From assembly GCA_022510925.1 (NCBI GenBank), contig JAFLSO010000007.1:18614-82613 (forward strand): DNA of 64,000 nt, written 5' to 3'. The position numbers were made by a program, and so were the translations under genes. Numbering within the stretch: the first letter of the stretch is position 1; each line of letters starts with the position of its first letter. The notes beneath the pieces were generated by a model. It ran no database searches, was not told where the DNA came from, and saw only the letters and a program-made list of their open reading frames with translations. The DNA is from Treponema sp. (lineage in GTDB: Bacteria > Spirochaetota > Spirochaetia > Treponematales > Treponemataceae). This document shows positions 7,791 through 17,014 of the stretch, in pieces.

Positions 7791-9587
7791 ATGAGCGATA
7801 ATGATATTCCTTTAAGAAAAGATGTTCCCGCAGAGTACAAATGGGATTTGACAGGTCTTTATGCCTCGGAAGAGGACTGGGAGCGGGATTTTGCCGCCAT
7901 TCCCAATCTGGTGCGGAATTTCGCCGCGTTTAAGGGCAGGCTTGGAGATGGCTCTGATACATTGCTGCGCGCGCTCAGGGCCGAGGAGGAGCTGGACCGC
8001 TGCATGGAGAATGTGTATCATTACGCGAGCCTTTGCAATGAGGCGGATCAGGGCGACAGCACCGCCCAGGAGAGGCTTAACCGTGCGATGATGGCGCTTA
8101 CTAAGGCCGAGGCGGACACCAGCTTTTTCTTGCCGGAGCTTCTTTCTGTGCCTGACGATAAAATCCTGGAATGGATAGAGGGGCCTGATTTCGCGGATTA
8201 TAAAATCTATGTGAAAAAACTTTTGCATCACAAGCCGCATACTCTGAGCGAGAAAGAGGAGAGAATCCTGGCCCTGCAGTCTGACAGTGCGGGCACGGCG
8301 TCCAACGTGTTCTCTCTTCTGACTGACGTGGACATGAGCTTCGGTACCGTGACGGATGACGGTGTGGAGAAACCGCTTACTCACGGAACATGGAGCAGCT
8401 TTATGGAGAGCCATGACAGGTCGCTGCGCGAGGATGCGTACAGGAAATTCTACGGGGCTTATGAGGCGCATGCCAACACTCTGGCGGCCCTTTACGCGGG
8501 CTCCGTTAACAACGATGTGTTCCGCTCAAGGGCCAGGGGATACGGCTCGTCCCTGGAGGCGGCGCTTTACGGCGATAAGGTTCCTGTGAGCGTCTATAAG
8601 AATCTGGTGGACACCGTGCATGATAATCTGGAGCCCCTGCACCGCTATTACAGCCTGCGGAAAAAAATCCTCGGCGTGGACGAGCTCAGGCACTGGGACG
8701 TGTATGTGCCTCTGGTTAAGTCCGTGAGAACGGACATTCCGTATGAGGAGGCGGTGGAGATAGTCCGCGAGGCCCTGGCGCCGTTAGGAAAGGATTACAC
8801 GGACACTCTTTGTGACGGTCTTCTTCACGGCTGGGTGGACCGCTACGAGAACAAGGGCAAGAACAGCGGGGCGTTCTCTTCGGGGGCATATAAGGGCAGT
8901 CCGTACATTCTGCTTAATTACAGGTCCGACACCCTGCGCGATGTCTACACCATGGCGCATGAGGGCGGGCATTCCATGCACTCATGGTACAGCGTGCGCA
9001 ATAATCCGTTCATGAGCTACGACTACACCATTTTTGAGGCGGAGGTGGCCAGCACTTTTAACGAGGAGCTTGTCTTTGAGCATTTGCTGAGGAACGCCAA
9101 GGACCGTGACATGAGACTTTATCTGCTTTCAAGCCGCGCGTCAGACATTCTGGCTACGTTGTACAGGCAGACTATGTTCGCGGAATTTGAGCTTAAGGCG
9201 CATGAGTCCGTGGAGAGCGGCATTCCTCTGAGCACAGACGCTCTGCGCTCCATGTACCGCGGTCTTCTGGAGCTTTACTTCGGGCCGGAGATGAGGTTTG
9301 AGCCGTGCAGCGATCTGGAGGGGCTCCGCATCCCGCATTTTTACAACGCATTCTATGTGTACAAATATGCCACGGGAATATCAGCGTCACTGGCGCTGGC
9401 CAGGCGCGTTACCTCCGGCGGGGAGAAAGAGAAATCAGACTACTTTGAATTCCTGAAAAGCGGAGGCTCACGGTATCCCATAGAGAGCCTGAGGCTGGCC
9501 GGCGTGGACATGGAGAGAACCGAGAGCGTGAGGTCCGCCCTGGATACGTTCAGGGACATTGTGGGCCAGCTGGAAGAAAGCCTATGA
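7791..9587 (+). CDS. pepF: Oligoendopeptidase F (M3B metallopeptidase)
   Basis: 598 residues, the normal family length, no signal peptide, so cytoplasmic. It cleaves short peptides. The zinc site is MAHEGGHSMHSWYS near residue 385 (HExxH; family members usually have HELGH), with the third ligand Glu in FEAEVASTFNEE about 28 residues later. First of a three-gene operon with dgt (overlap of 4 nt) and the formyl-THF cyclo-ligase. The start is unusual in having no ribosome site; a TAGAAT -10 lies 6 nt upstream. Confidence 0.93.
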   Translation: MSDNDIPLRKDVPAEYKWDLTGLYASEEDWERDFAAIPNLVRNFAAFKGRLGDGSDTLLRALRAEEELDRCMENVYHYASLCNEADQGDSTAQERLNRAMMALTKAEADTSFFLPELLSVPDDKILEWIEGPDFADYKIYVKKLLHHKPHTLSEKEERILALQSDSAGTASNVFSLLTDVDMSFGTVTDDGVEKPLTHGTWSSFMESHDRSLREDAYRKFYGAYEAHANTLAALYAGSVNNDVFRSRARGYGSSLEAALYGDKVPVSVYKNLVDTVHDNLEPLHRYYSLRKKILGVDELRHWDVYVPLVKSVRTDIPYEEAVEIVREALAPLGKDYTDTLCDGLLHGWVDRYENKGKNSGAFSSGAYKGSPYILLNYRSDTLRDVYTMAHEGGHSMHSWYSVRNNPFMSYDYTIFEAEVASTFNEELVFEHLLRNAKDRDMRLYLLSSRASDILATLYRQTMFAEFELKAHESVESGIPLSTDALRSMYRGLLELYFGPEMRFEPCSDLEGLRIPHFYNAFYVYKYATGISASLALARRVTSGGEKEKSDYFEFLKSGGSRYPIESLRLAGVDMERTESVRSALDTFRDIVGQLEESL

Positions 9588-10849
9588 CAGACTCCTTGCG
9601 AAGCGTCCGCACGGACGAGAACAATCCTATATGGGAGAGCGCCGTTCACCGCGAGAATTCTCTTTATGCCAGGGGAAATTCAATCCGCTCCGAATTCGAG
9701 CGCGATTACACACGGCTCCTGCACTGCGAGTCCTACAGGCGCCTTAAGCACAAGACGCAGGTTTTTTTCGCGGCGCACAATGACCACGTATGCACCAGAA
9801 TGGAGCATGTGAGCCATGTGGCCAGCGTCTCCACTACAATCGCAAAATATCTGGGACTTAACGCGGAGCTTACTCAGGCCATTGCCATAGGCCATGATCT
9901 GGGCCACGCTCCGTTCGGTCACACCGGCGAGGAGATTCTGAATGAGCTTATGCAGAATAAGAAGGAGGGCCGCAATGCGCCCAAGAAATTCTGGCACGAG
10001 AGGAACTCCCTGTTTTTCGCGGACTACATAGACACTCTGGCCGACCCGGACGGTACGGAACGGAATCTGGATCTGACTTACGCCGTGCGGGACGGGCTTA
10101 TCTGCCACTGCGGCGAGATTGACCAGCAGGGGATAGTTCCTAGAAAGGAGTGCATGGACCTTTACGATATAAAGCGGCCGGGGCAGGTGCAGCCGTACAC
10201 ATGGGAGGGTTGCATCGTTAAAGTCAGCGACAAGATTGCTTTCCTGGGACGGGATTTGGAGGATGCACGCACGTATCATATCCTAGACATGGCGAGCTAC
10301 CGTGAGCTTAGGCAGATAGTGGTGGAGACGCTTGGATTCGCGGAGGGCGAGGCTGGCGGCGCGCATCGCTCAGGCAGGGCGGTTAATACCACCGTGCTCA
10401 TCAACGACATGATTGTGGACTTGTGCGACCACAGCTCCGTGGAGAACGGGATAAGCTTTAGCAGGCCGTATTTTGATTTCATAGTGGAGCTGAAGAAATT
10501 CTGCTACTCGAACATTTACAATCACTGGCGGCTTGTGGAATTCCAGAATTACGCCCGCGATGTTCTGGGGACTATCTACCGCGCCCTTATGCGCATTATG
10601 CCCTACGCGCAGAACCGCAAGCTGGACCAGTGCCTGCGTTACACTCCTAATTTGGAAAGGACGTTCCTGTCCTGGTGCAAACGCTACTCGAACTATGATA
10701 TGAGTTACAGGAAGATTCACCGTCTCCAGACTAAGGAGGTGTTCGATGTGAATAACGCCGAGAGCTGGGAGAAATGTGTGATAGAATACATAAGCGGCAT
10801 GACGGACCAGTATGCCATCTCTGTTTTTGAGGAAATACTTTCGTTCTAG
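9584..10849 (+). CDS. dgt: dGTPase-like deoxynucleotide triphosphohydrolase
   Basis: 421 residues, an HD-domain enzyme that releases triphosphate from dNTPs. The metal ligands are visible: His in RMEHVSHVAS near 75, the HD pair in AIGHDLGHAPFGHTGEE near 110, and a later Asp in KVSDKIAF near 215. ATGA overlap with pepF and a GGAAG site in the pepF tail indicate translational coupling. Probably trims nucleotide pools; deoxyguanosinetriphosphatase-like proteins are common in treponemes. Whether the substrate is dGTP only cannot be told. Confidence 0.9.
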   Translation: MTDSLRSVRTDENNPIWESAVHRENSLYARGNSIRSEFERDYTRLLHCESYRRLKHKTQVFFAAHNDHVCTRMEHVSHVASVSTTIAKYLGLNAELTQAIAIGHDLGHAPFGHTGEEILNELMQNKKEGRNAPKKFWHERNSLFFADYIDTLADPDGTERNLDLTYAVRDGLICHCGEIDQQGIVPRKECMDLYDIKRPGQVQPYTWEGCIVKVSDKIAFLGRDLEDARTYHILDMASYRELRQIVVETLGFAEGEAGGAHRSGRAVNTTVLINDMIVDLCDHSSVENGISFSRPYFDFIVELKKFCYSNIYNHWRLVEFQNYARDVLGTIYRALMRIMPYAQNRKLDQCLRYTPNLERTFLSWCKRYSNYDMSYRKIHRLQTKEVFDVNNAESWEKCVIEYISGMTDQYAISVFEEILSF

Positions 10850-10870
10850 CCCGCTGTAGGGAAGGTGAGT

Positions 10871-11473
10871 ATGAGTAGGAAAGATGAGCTGAGGATAAGA
10901 ATCTCCTCTCTGGTAAAGGGAATGTCCGCCGCGGAGAAAGACGCGGAGTCAGTTTCCTGCGTTGGGAAAATCATCTCCATGCGGGAATTCCAGGAGGCGG
11001 ACTGCGTTCTGTGCTATATGGCACTGGAGAACGAGGTGAACGTGCGGGCCGTTGTGGATGAGGCGCTCCGTCTGAATAAAACCGTGGCCCTGCCTAAAGT
11101 TGTGGCGGACATGGAGTGCATGGTCTTTTACAGAGTGAGTCCCGCGCGTCCGCTGGAGTCTCAGCTGGAGGCTGGCGCATGGGGCATAAGGGAGCCTGTC
11201 TCTTCGGAGGATAGCATGATGGGGCTTGAGAGCTTTGCGGGGCTCAGGGTTTTTGCCGTGGTTCCCGGAGTGGCATTCTCTGCTGCAGGCGAAAGGCTGG
11301 GGCATGGGAAAGGCTTCTACGACAAGTTCTTTAATTCCCTGCTGAGCGAGGAGAATAAAAAATGTCCTGCAGGAGTGTTCTGTGCGGGAGCGTGCTTTAA
11401 ATGCCAGAAAGTGGATTCCGTTCCCGTCTCTCCGACAGATGTTCCTGTGGACGTTGTGGTCTGCGCGGACTGA
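10871..11473 (+). CDS. 5-formyltetrahydrofolate cyclo-ligase
   Basis: 200 residues. It converts 5-formyl-THF to methenyl-THF with ATP. The C-terminal signature is GERLGHGKGFYDKF at about 145-158, the family's phosphate/folate loop, and the N-terminal KDELR helix starts the fold. I chose the ATG at 10871 over the in-frame GTG at 10865 because the GGGAAGG site is correctly spaced only for the former. Third gene of the pepF operon. Its stop codon forms the first arm of the terminator that follows. Confidence 0.88.
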   Translation: MSRKDELRIRISSLVKGMSAAEKDAESVSCVGKIISMREFQEADCVLCYMALENEVNVRAVVDEALRLNKTVALPKVVADMECMVFYRVSPARPLESQLEAGAWGIREPVSSEDSMMGLESFAGLRVFAVVPGVAFSAAGERLGHGKGFYDKFFNSLLSEENKKCPAGVFCAGACFKCQKVDSVPVSPTDVPVDVVVCAD

Positions 11474-11500
11474 GCGTGCCCGCGCCGCGCTCATTTTTTT
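11471..11500 (+). terminator. Terminator containing the stop codons of two convergent genes
   Basis: TGAGCG (11471-11476) pairs with CGCTCA (11488-11493), followed by T7. The TGA of the cyclo-ligase is the first three bases; the complement TCA of the M16 gene's stop is the last three of the second arm. Confidence 0.75.
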
Positions 11501-14409
11501 GAGTCAGCGGAGAGCATTCTGAGCGCGGGCTCCTCTCCTATGCTCTCTGAAAGTATCCTGAGGAAGTCATTTGCGTCCGCGCTCTCTACGGCAAGATAAT
11601 CGTCTAAATATTGGAGCGGATTGAATTCCAGAAGGCCTCTCTGTATCAGGGCTGCGGTGCCCTCATTGGTTTGGGATAAAACCAGATTCCTCTCCTCCCA
11701 TTTGTTCTTTATGGCGCGCGTTACGGAGACACCGTGCTCTCCTGCACCGTCTGCCTCCTGCCTCAGATCCGCGCTAAGCGAGCTGAACGCCTTTCCGTAT
11801 GCATCCGAGAAAACGCTTGTGCGGGGAAGATTCTCCGCCTGTATCATGCCGAGCGGTATCTGGAAACCCGCCGTCTCCGCCACGCAATTCAGCCGGTCGC
11901 CCAGAATAGAACGCATGCGCTCAGCAAGCTCAAGGATAAGGGCATTGAAAATCTCCCTCTCCGCGGCAGTGTCCGGCGCTCTGAAATAAAACTGCGCGGG
12001 ATCAAAAAAATCTTTTGTGGGAACAAGGACAGGCGGCTCCGCTCCTGCGCTGGATGCGTCCATGTCCGTGGTGTAAGTGTGGCGGATTTGCGCGGTGCGG
12101 GTCCGGGATTTAAAGACCGGGGCCGGTACCTTGGATTTTGCGGTGCCGTCCTTCCGCAGGCTCTGCTCTTTAAGGAGCGCGAATGAATTCTCCGCCATCT
12201 GAAAGGCTTTCTCTGAGTCGCAGTCTCCGGCAATCACAAGCGAATAGAGCGATGCGTCCAGAAGCCTGGTGTAGGAGAGCTGTATGCTCTGGAAAGTTGT
12301 CCGCTGAAGGATGGGCCGGGACTCGTCCCAGATATTGGCGTAGGGCGTGCCCTGATAAATGTATGTGAGCGCGGCGTTCCTGAGCTGGCGTGTCATGGGA
12401 GCGCTGATGGTTCCGTGCTGATACACCTGCTCGCTTACCAGGCTGTCGGCTGCACCCGGAGTAATATCCGCGTATATGACAGCGCCGGTCAGAGCGTTCA
12501 GGGCGCTCTCCAGGTCCTGCGCCATGCATGTGAGCGTTATGTAGGACACGGTCTCCTCTGTCCATGCTTTTATGCTGGCGGACGCGGAGAATCCGTTCTG
12601 CTCCCGCAGTCTCATTACCTCCGCCTGAATGCTTCGCGCGAACGCGTTTACCAGGACTGTCCTGAGCGCCCTCTCGCCGTCAGGGGAAGCGGCCTCTCCT
12701 CCGGCTATGGCCAGCGAGAGCGTGACTGTCTGCGAGCCCGGCACCTGCTTTACGGTGAGGGGAATTCCGTTCTTCAGTGTGTAGGACAGGATCCTGCCCT
12801 GATTCTGCCGGTAGAAATTCTTTGCGTGGCGCAGCGTCTCCTCGTCATAAAGGTCGTCATCATCCTGCTCATTTTTCTTGTGCGCGCGCGACTCTGATTT
12901 TGCCCTGGCCTTTAATGAGAACATCTGATCCGCGTGCCATGAGGCATTCTCCTCCGTTATTACGGCAAAGCCTCCGTCCAGAAAATGGCTCATGCTCTGC
13001 TCGTAGACGGTCCGGTTTACAAGAGCGAATATGTACGGCTCCTCATTTTTTATGTGCTCGTGGATTCTCTCTTCCGTTACAAAGTCCGCCGAGTGAGCCT
13101 CGTCCAGAAGACGCCCGCCCAATGCGTTTGCGGGAAGCGCCCTCTCCCGGGCCCACATGGATGCCAGAATCTCCATGCTCCGCACGGGATTTCCTGTCTC
13201 CGAGCGGTACTTTGCGGTGACCTCCTGCTGCGCCGCCACGAAATTCCTCCTGCTTAAAAGCGCGGCGTCTTTTACGGTCCTGACGAATGTCTCCGCCTGC
13301 TCCGCGCCTGTGACTTCTGCGTCATCTTCCTTCTGCGGCGCCTGCGAGAATGAGTACGGGGCCTCCAGAAGGGCCTGCAGGATAAGCCGCGTGCCGTTCG
13401 CGTCACGGACGCTTACCGCCGACAGGTAGTCCTTCCCGCGCAGGCCCAGCGAGCCCTCCGTCAGAGCGCCCGCCTTGTACGGAGAGCCATGCATGTTGAA
13501 CGCGGCGGAGAGTATGTCGCACTCGGCATCAGGTAGGGAAGTGAACTGCACCACGAGCTGCATCATGTCGCCAGAGAAATAAGGCGATACGATTACGAAT
13601 TTTCTCTGCTCCTCTTTTTCTGGCTGTCTTAATTTTTCCTGCGATGAATGCCATGCGCTCTCGTCACTTACGGATGCCTGCCTCCATGCGGAAAACCATC
13701 TCTCCGCCTCCGCATGCACCTCCTCCGCACTTATGTTCCCCGTCACAAAAATGGCGGAGTTCTCCGGCACGTAGAACGCGCTCCGTATGCCGGAAAGAAC
13801 CGTGCGCACGTCGGGGACAGTCAGTGACGCGAACAGCGCGGGATAAATGCCTGACTCCTGTTTCCACGGGAAGTGAGGGAACATACGCGAGTCTATGGCG
13901 CTGTTTATGAATCCCGCCGTGCTTGCCGCGTACTCCTCCGCGCTTTTTTTCGCGGCCTCGTATTCCTTGCTCAGTGCGGCGTCCGTGAAAGATGGATGCA
14001 TGGTCCACTCCGCGAGTCTTTGCATGTACTCCGGAAAATACTCAGGCGGAACGTTCGCAGTGTATGTGGCGCTCTCCGCGTTGCACTCTCTGGTTATGCC
14101 GCTTTCTCCGTGAGCAAAAAGATTTGTGTACAGAGGAAAGAATCCCGCGGTGTCCATGTCCTGCGCGCTGAATCCCGCCCTCACGCAGAGCGTTACGCTG
14201 GCAAGGGCGCTCGCAGGGTCCTCCCTCACAAAAACGGTGAGCGAATTCTCCAGCGTGTAGACTTTCACGGAGCCGGCGTCAGATTCCAGTATGATTTCCG
14301 TCTGTGCGTGCGCGGCCGCCGCAAGCGGTAGGATAAATGCCGTCCTTATAAGAATGTTCCTGAGCCATCGGCGCCTGGCACCGCCAGCCTGAATAGGATT
14401 ATTTTTCAT
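11491..14409 (-). CDS. M16-family peptidase homologue lacking the zinc motif, exported
   Basis: 972 residues from the ATG at 14409; the open frame extends 20 codons further but only the 14409 start places a signal peptide (RRRWLRNILIRTAF, AAAAHAQ) at the N-terminus. Two tandem M16-type halves are seen, with M16-like opening strands SLTVFVREDPASALASVT near residue 50 and PLTVKQVPGSQTVTLS in the second half. The catalytic HxxEH is missing: the first half has AGFFPLYTNLF where family members have HFLEH, and the second half has no replacement. It is therefore probably a non-catalytic periplasmic scaffold or processing subunit. TATACT lies 6 nt before the start and there is no Shine-Dalgarno, so it is predicted leaderless. 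Confidence 0.85.
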   Translation of the reverse strand: MKNNPIQAGGARRRWLRNILIRTAFILPLAAAAHAQTEIILESDAGSVKVYTLENSLTVFVREDPASALASVTLCVRAGFSAQDMDTAGFFPLYTNLFAHGESGITRECNAESATYTANVPPEYFPEYMQRLAEWTMHPSFTDAALSKEYEAAKKSAEEYAASTAGFINSAIDSRMFPHFPWKQESGIYPALFASLTVPDVRTVLSGIRSAFYVPENSAIFVTGNISAEEVHAEAERWFSAWRQASVSDESAWHSSQEKLRQPEKEEQRKFVIVSPYFSGDMMQLVVQFTSLPDAECDILSAAFNMHGSPYKAGALTEGSLGLRGKDYLSAVSVRDANGTRLILQALLEAPYSFSQAPQKEDDAEVTGAEQAETFVRTVKDAALLSRRNFVAAQQEVTAKYRSETGNPVRSMEILASMWARERALPANALGGRLLDEAHSADFVTEERIHEHIKNEEPYIFALVNRTVYEQSMSHFLDGGFAVITEENASWHADQMFSLKARAKSESRAHKKNEQDDDDLYDEETLRHAKNFYRQNQGRILSYTLKNGIPLTVKQVPGSQTVTLSLAIAGGEAASPDGERALRTVLVNAFARSIQAEVMRLREQNGFSASASIKAWTEETVSYITLTCMAQDLESALNALTGAVIYADITPGAADSLVSEQVYQHGTISAPMTRQLRNAALTYIYQGTPYANIWDESRPILQRTTFQSIQLSYTRLLDASLYSLVIAGDCDSEKAFQMAENSFALLKEQSLRKDGTAKSKVPAPVFKSRTRTAQIRHTYTTDMDASSAGAEPPVLVPTKDFFDPAQFYFRAPDTAAEREIFNALILELAERMRSILGDRLNCVAETAGFQIPLGMIQAENLPRTSVFSDAYGKAFSSLSADLRQEADGAGEHGVSVTRAIKNKWEERNLVLSQTNEGTAALIQRGLLEFNPLQYLDDYLAVESADANDFLRILSESIGEEPALRMLSADSKK

Positions 14410-14415
14410 GCCGCA

Positions 14416-14448
14416 AGTATAGCAGAAAGGCGGGTTCTCCGCTATAAT
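14416..14448. promoter_or_regulatory. Back-to-back -10 elements of two divergent leaderless genes
   Basis: On the minus strand TATACT (14416-14421) is 6 nt before the M16-like ATG. On the plus strand TATAAT (14443-14448) is 7 nt before the DUF4954 ATG. Both promoters fit into the 46 bases between the two start codons. The -35 regions are poor in both directions and overlap the opposite -10. Confidence 0.6.
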
Positions 14449-14455
14449 CATTCCT

Positions 14456-16687
14456 ATGGTAAAAGTCACTCTGAAAACTGAATCATTGCTTCCGCCCGCG
14501 CGTCCTCCACGCGAGCTTCTGTCGGGGAAAAGGCATCTTACGCCTAAAGAGATTTATGTGCTTATCCAGAACCGCAACGTCTCGTCCGACCCAGACTGGC
14601 AGAACGTATATGTGAGCGACGGCCCGGGAGAATTTTTCCCCGAGCAGATTATTCAGAGTGAATTCGACGGCTGGGTCGTGCTGGGAAAACTGCGTCCCGC
14701 CGCGCTGAACTACCATGACTTGGAGCTGGACACAGGCATATACCGCTCCGTGCTCAAGGACGTGCTTACCGGCGATGACTGCGTTATCCGCAATGTGAGC
14801 TATCTTCAGAATTACCGTATAGGCAGCAGGGTGGTTCTTTTTAACATTCAGGAGATGAGCTGCACGGAGCATTCCAAATTCGGCGAGGGTGTCCTTAAGG
14901 CAGGGGAGGCGGAGGAGAACCGCATTTGGATAGGAGTGGGCAACGAGAACAACGCGCGCGCTGTCCTTCCTTTTACGTCCATGCTCCCGGGAGACGCCTA
15001 CCTGTGGTCACGGTACCGCGAGGATTCCGCCCTGATGAGGAGATTCGTGGAGCTCACGGAGAATGGAAACGACAAGGCCGCCCCCACATTCGGCATAGTG
15101 GAGGATGACGCCGTAATAAAAAACTGCACGCTTTTAAAGGACGCCAGGATAGGAAGCTGCGCGTACATAAAGGGCGCGTTCAAGCTGAAGAACATAACGG
15201 TGCTCTCCTCCGAGGCGGAGCCCAGCCAGATAGGAGAGGGTGTGGAGCTTGTGAACGGCATAATGGGATATTCCAGCAGGGTGTTCTATCAGGCGGTGGC
15301 CGTGAGATTCGTCATAGGCCGCAACTGCCAGCTTAAATACGGGGCCAGGCTTTTGAATTCAGTTCTGGGCGACAACTCCACGGTCTCATGCTGCGAGCTT
15401 CTGAACAACCTGATTTTCCCTTTCCACGAGCAGCACCACAACTCCTCATTCCTTATAGCGGCCACCGTGCAGGGGCAGAGCAACATAGCCAGCGCCGCCA
15501 CAATAGGCTCTAACCACAACTCGCGCTCCCCCGACGGCGAGATGATAGCGGGCCGCGGGTTCTGGCCTGGATTATGCTCGGACTTCAAATACGACTCCAG
15601 GTTCGCCAGTTTCGTTCTGGTGGCAAAAGGAAGCTATCAGTACGACCTGAACATAACCTATCCGTTCTCTCTTCTGGGCACAGGCAAGGGAGAGAACGCC
15701 GTGCACATAATTCCGGGCTACTGGTTCCTGTACAATATGTTCGCCATAGTCAGGAACAAATACAAATTCGCCGCGCGTGACAAGCGCGTGGTTAAAGTCC
15801 AGCATATAGAGACCGATCCGTTCGCACCCGACACCATACAGGAGGTTGTGTGCGCGCTGGAGAGGCTGGTGGAGCTTACGGGCCGTTACCTTAAGCTTCC
15901 GCGCGATAAATGCGATGAGCTTACGCAGTTCAATCCCGAGCCGGACATGCTTGATTCTTTCAGGGACAGGGCCGCGCGTGTCACTACTGAGAAAGAGCTC
16001 TACGCCATAGCGAAGGATTACCTGCACCAGAATCCGCTCGTCAAATTCCTTCTTACGGATGACCGCTGCCAGAAAAAATACGGCGCCCTCATCTATAAGC
16101 CCGCGCAGGGATACAAGGAGTACAGGCGCATAACAAAGTATTTCGCCGTCTCCGCCATCATGGACTGGCTGGAGGAGAATGGCTGTGACCGCATGTCGGA
16201 GCATGAATTCGAGAGGCTCCGGGGCATACCGCTTTATCTTAAGTGGGAGAATGTGGGCGGACAGATTATCCCGTGCGATAAAGTCAGCGAGCTTTTCGGA
16301 AAAATAAAGGACGGCTCCATAAATTCATGGCAGCAGGTGCATGACTTTTACGATGAGTGCCAGAGAAGCTACGGCGACTACAAGGCGCGCTACGCGCTCT
16401 ACCTTATGGAATTCCTGTACTCACGCAAAGTCACGGAATTCGACTCCGGCACTTTCAGCGACATAAAAAAGGACGTGGCGTATGTCTCGGTGAACATGCT
16501 TGAGTCCTCCATAGCCTCGCGCGACAAGGATTACACTGATTTTTTCAGGACCGTGACGTTCCGCAACAAGGAGGAGATGGAGGCCGTCCTGGGCACGCTT
16601 AAGGACTCCGACTTCCTGCAGGTTCTGCGGAGCGAGACGGAGACTTTCTGCGAGCGGCTTGAGCGGTTCTTCAGGAACCTGTGCTAG
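14456..16687 (+). CDS. DUF4954-type protein with left-handed beta-helix repeats
   Basis: 743 residues, cytoplasmic, no signal peptide. The middle (about 90-340) contains hexapeptide-like turns such as GDDCVIRNVSYLQNYRIGS and VIKNCTLLKDARIGSCAYI, which are the stacked coils of a left-handed beta-helix like those of sugar-nucleotide acyltransferases. The C-terminal third is helical. I recognise it as the DUF4954 family of Bacteroidetes and spirochaetes; its function is not established. A sugar-phosphate uridylyl- or acyltransferase-like role is a guess. TATAAT lies 7 nt before the ATG. Divergent from the M16-like gene, followed by tRNA-Leu with its own promoter. Confidence 0.82.
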   Translation: MVKVTLKTESLLPPARPPRELLSGKRHLTPKEIYVLIQNRNVSSDPDWQNVYVSDGPGEFFPEQIIQSEFDGWVVLGKLRPAALNYHDLELDTGIYRSVLKDVLTGDDCVIRNVSYLQNYRIGSRVVLFNIQEMSCTEHSKFGEGVLKAGEAEENRIWIGVGNENNARAVLPFTSMLPGDAYLWSRYREDSALMRRFVELTENGNDKAAPTFGIVEDDAVIKNCTLLKDARIGSCAYIKGAFKLKNITVLSSEAEPSQIGEGVELVNGIMGYSSRVFYQAVAVRFVIGRNCQLKYGARLLNSVLGDNSTVSCCELLNNLIFPFHEQHHNSSFLIAATVQGQSNIASAATIGSNHNSRSPDGEMIAGRGFWPGLCSDFKYDSRFASFVLVAKGSYQYDLNITYPFSLLGTGKGENAVHIIPGYWFLYNMFAIVRNKYKFAARDKRVVKVQHIETDPFAPDTIQEVVCALERLVELTGRYLKLPRDKCDELTQFNPEPDMLDSFRDRAARVTTEKELYAIAKDYLHQNPLVKFLLTDDRCQKKYGALIYKPAQGYKEYRRITKYFAVSAIMDWLEENGCDRMSEHEFERLRGIPLYLKWENVGGQIIPCDKVSELFGKIKDGSINSWQQVHDFYDECQRSYGDYKARYALYLMEFLYSRKVTEFDSGTFSDIKKDVAYVSVNMLESSIASRDKDYTDFFRTVTFRNKEEMEAVLGTLKDSDFLQVLRSETETFCERLERFFRNLC

Positions 16688-16708
16688 GCTGAATTTTATG
16701 CGCATTAC

Positions 16709-16737
16709 TTGACACAGCGCGCTTAAAGTTGTAGAGT
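16709..16737 (+). promoter_or_regulatory. Promoter of tRNA-Leu
   Basis: TTGACA (16709-16714), 17-nt spacer, TAGAGT (16732-16737), 12 nt before the mature tRNA. Confidence 0.75.
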
Positions 16738-16749
16738 AGGCGCATTCAC

Positions 16750-16831
16750 GCGGGGATGGTGGAATTGGTAGACACGCCAGCTTGAGGTGCTGGTGGCGAA
16801 AGCTGTGCCTGTTCAAGTCAGGTTCTCCGCA
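16750..16831 (+). tRNA. tRNA-Leu, anticodon GAG
   Basis: A cloverleaf can be drawn: 7-bp acceptor stem (GCGGGGA with TCTCCGC), D-arm with GGTAGAC, anticodon stem CCAGC/GCTGG with loop TTGAGGT (anticodon GAG, reading CTC/CTT), a class II long variable arm, and T-loop GTTCAAGTC. 82 nt; the 3' CCA is not encoded. Confidence 0.95.
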
Positions 16832-16835
16832 GAAA

Positions 16836-16864
16836 GGCTGCCTGTTAAAGGGCGGTCTTTTTTT
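16836..16864 (+). terminator. Terminator of tRNA-Leu
   Basis: 7-bp stem with two G-T pairs (GGCTGCC/GGCGGTC), 8-nt loop, T7. Confidence 0.75.
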
Positions 16865-16950
16865 ATGCCCGGACCCGCTTTCCGCGCAGTTTTGGGAAAG
16901 GTCTTCTCCCCGCTCGCCTTAAAAAAATCCTTCCGGCATGAAAAAATAAT

Positions 16951-16979
16951 TTGACTTAATTTTTGGTGCGGTTTATAAT
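16951..16979 (+). promoter_or_regulatory. Promoter of the sugar ABC ATPase gene
   Basis: TTGACT (16951-16956), 17-nt spacer, TATAAT (16974-16979). Unlike many genes here it has a leader of about 28 nt with an AGGGAGG ribosome site. Confidence 0.8.
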
Positions 16980-17014
16980 TATAGGCATAATATAACCCTT
17001 TAGGGAGGCCGTAA

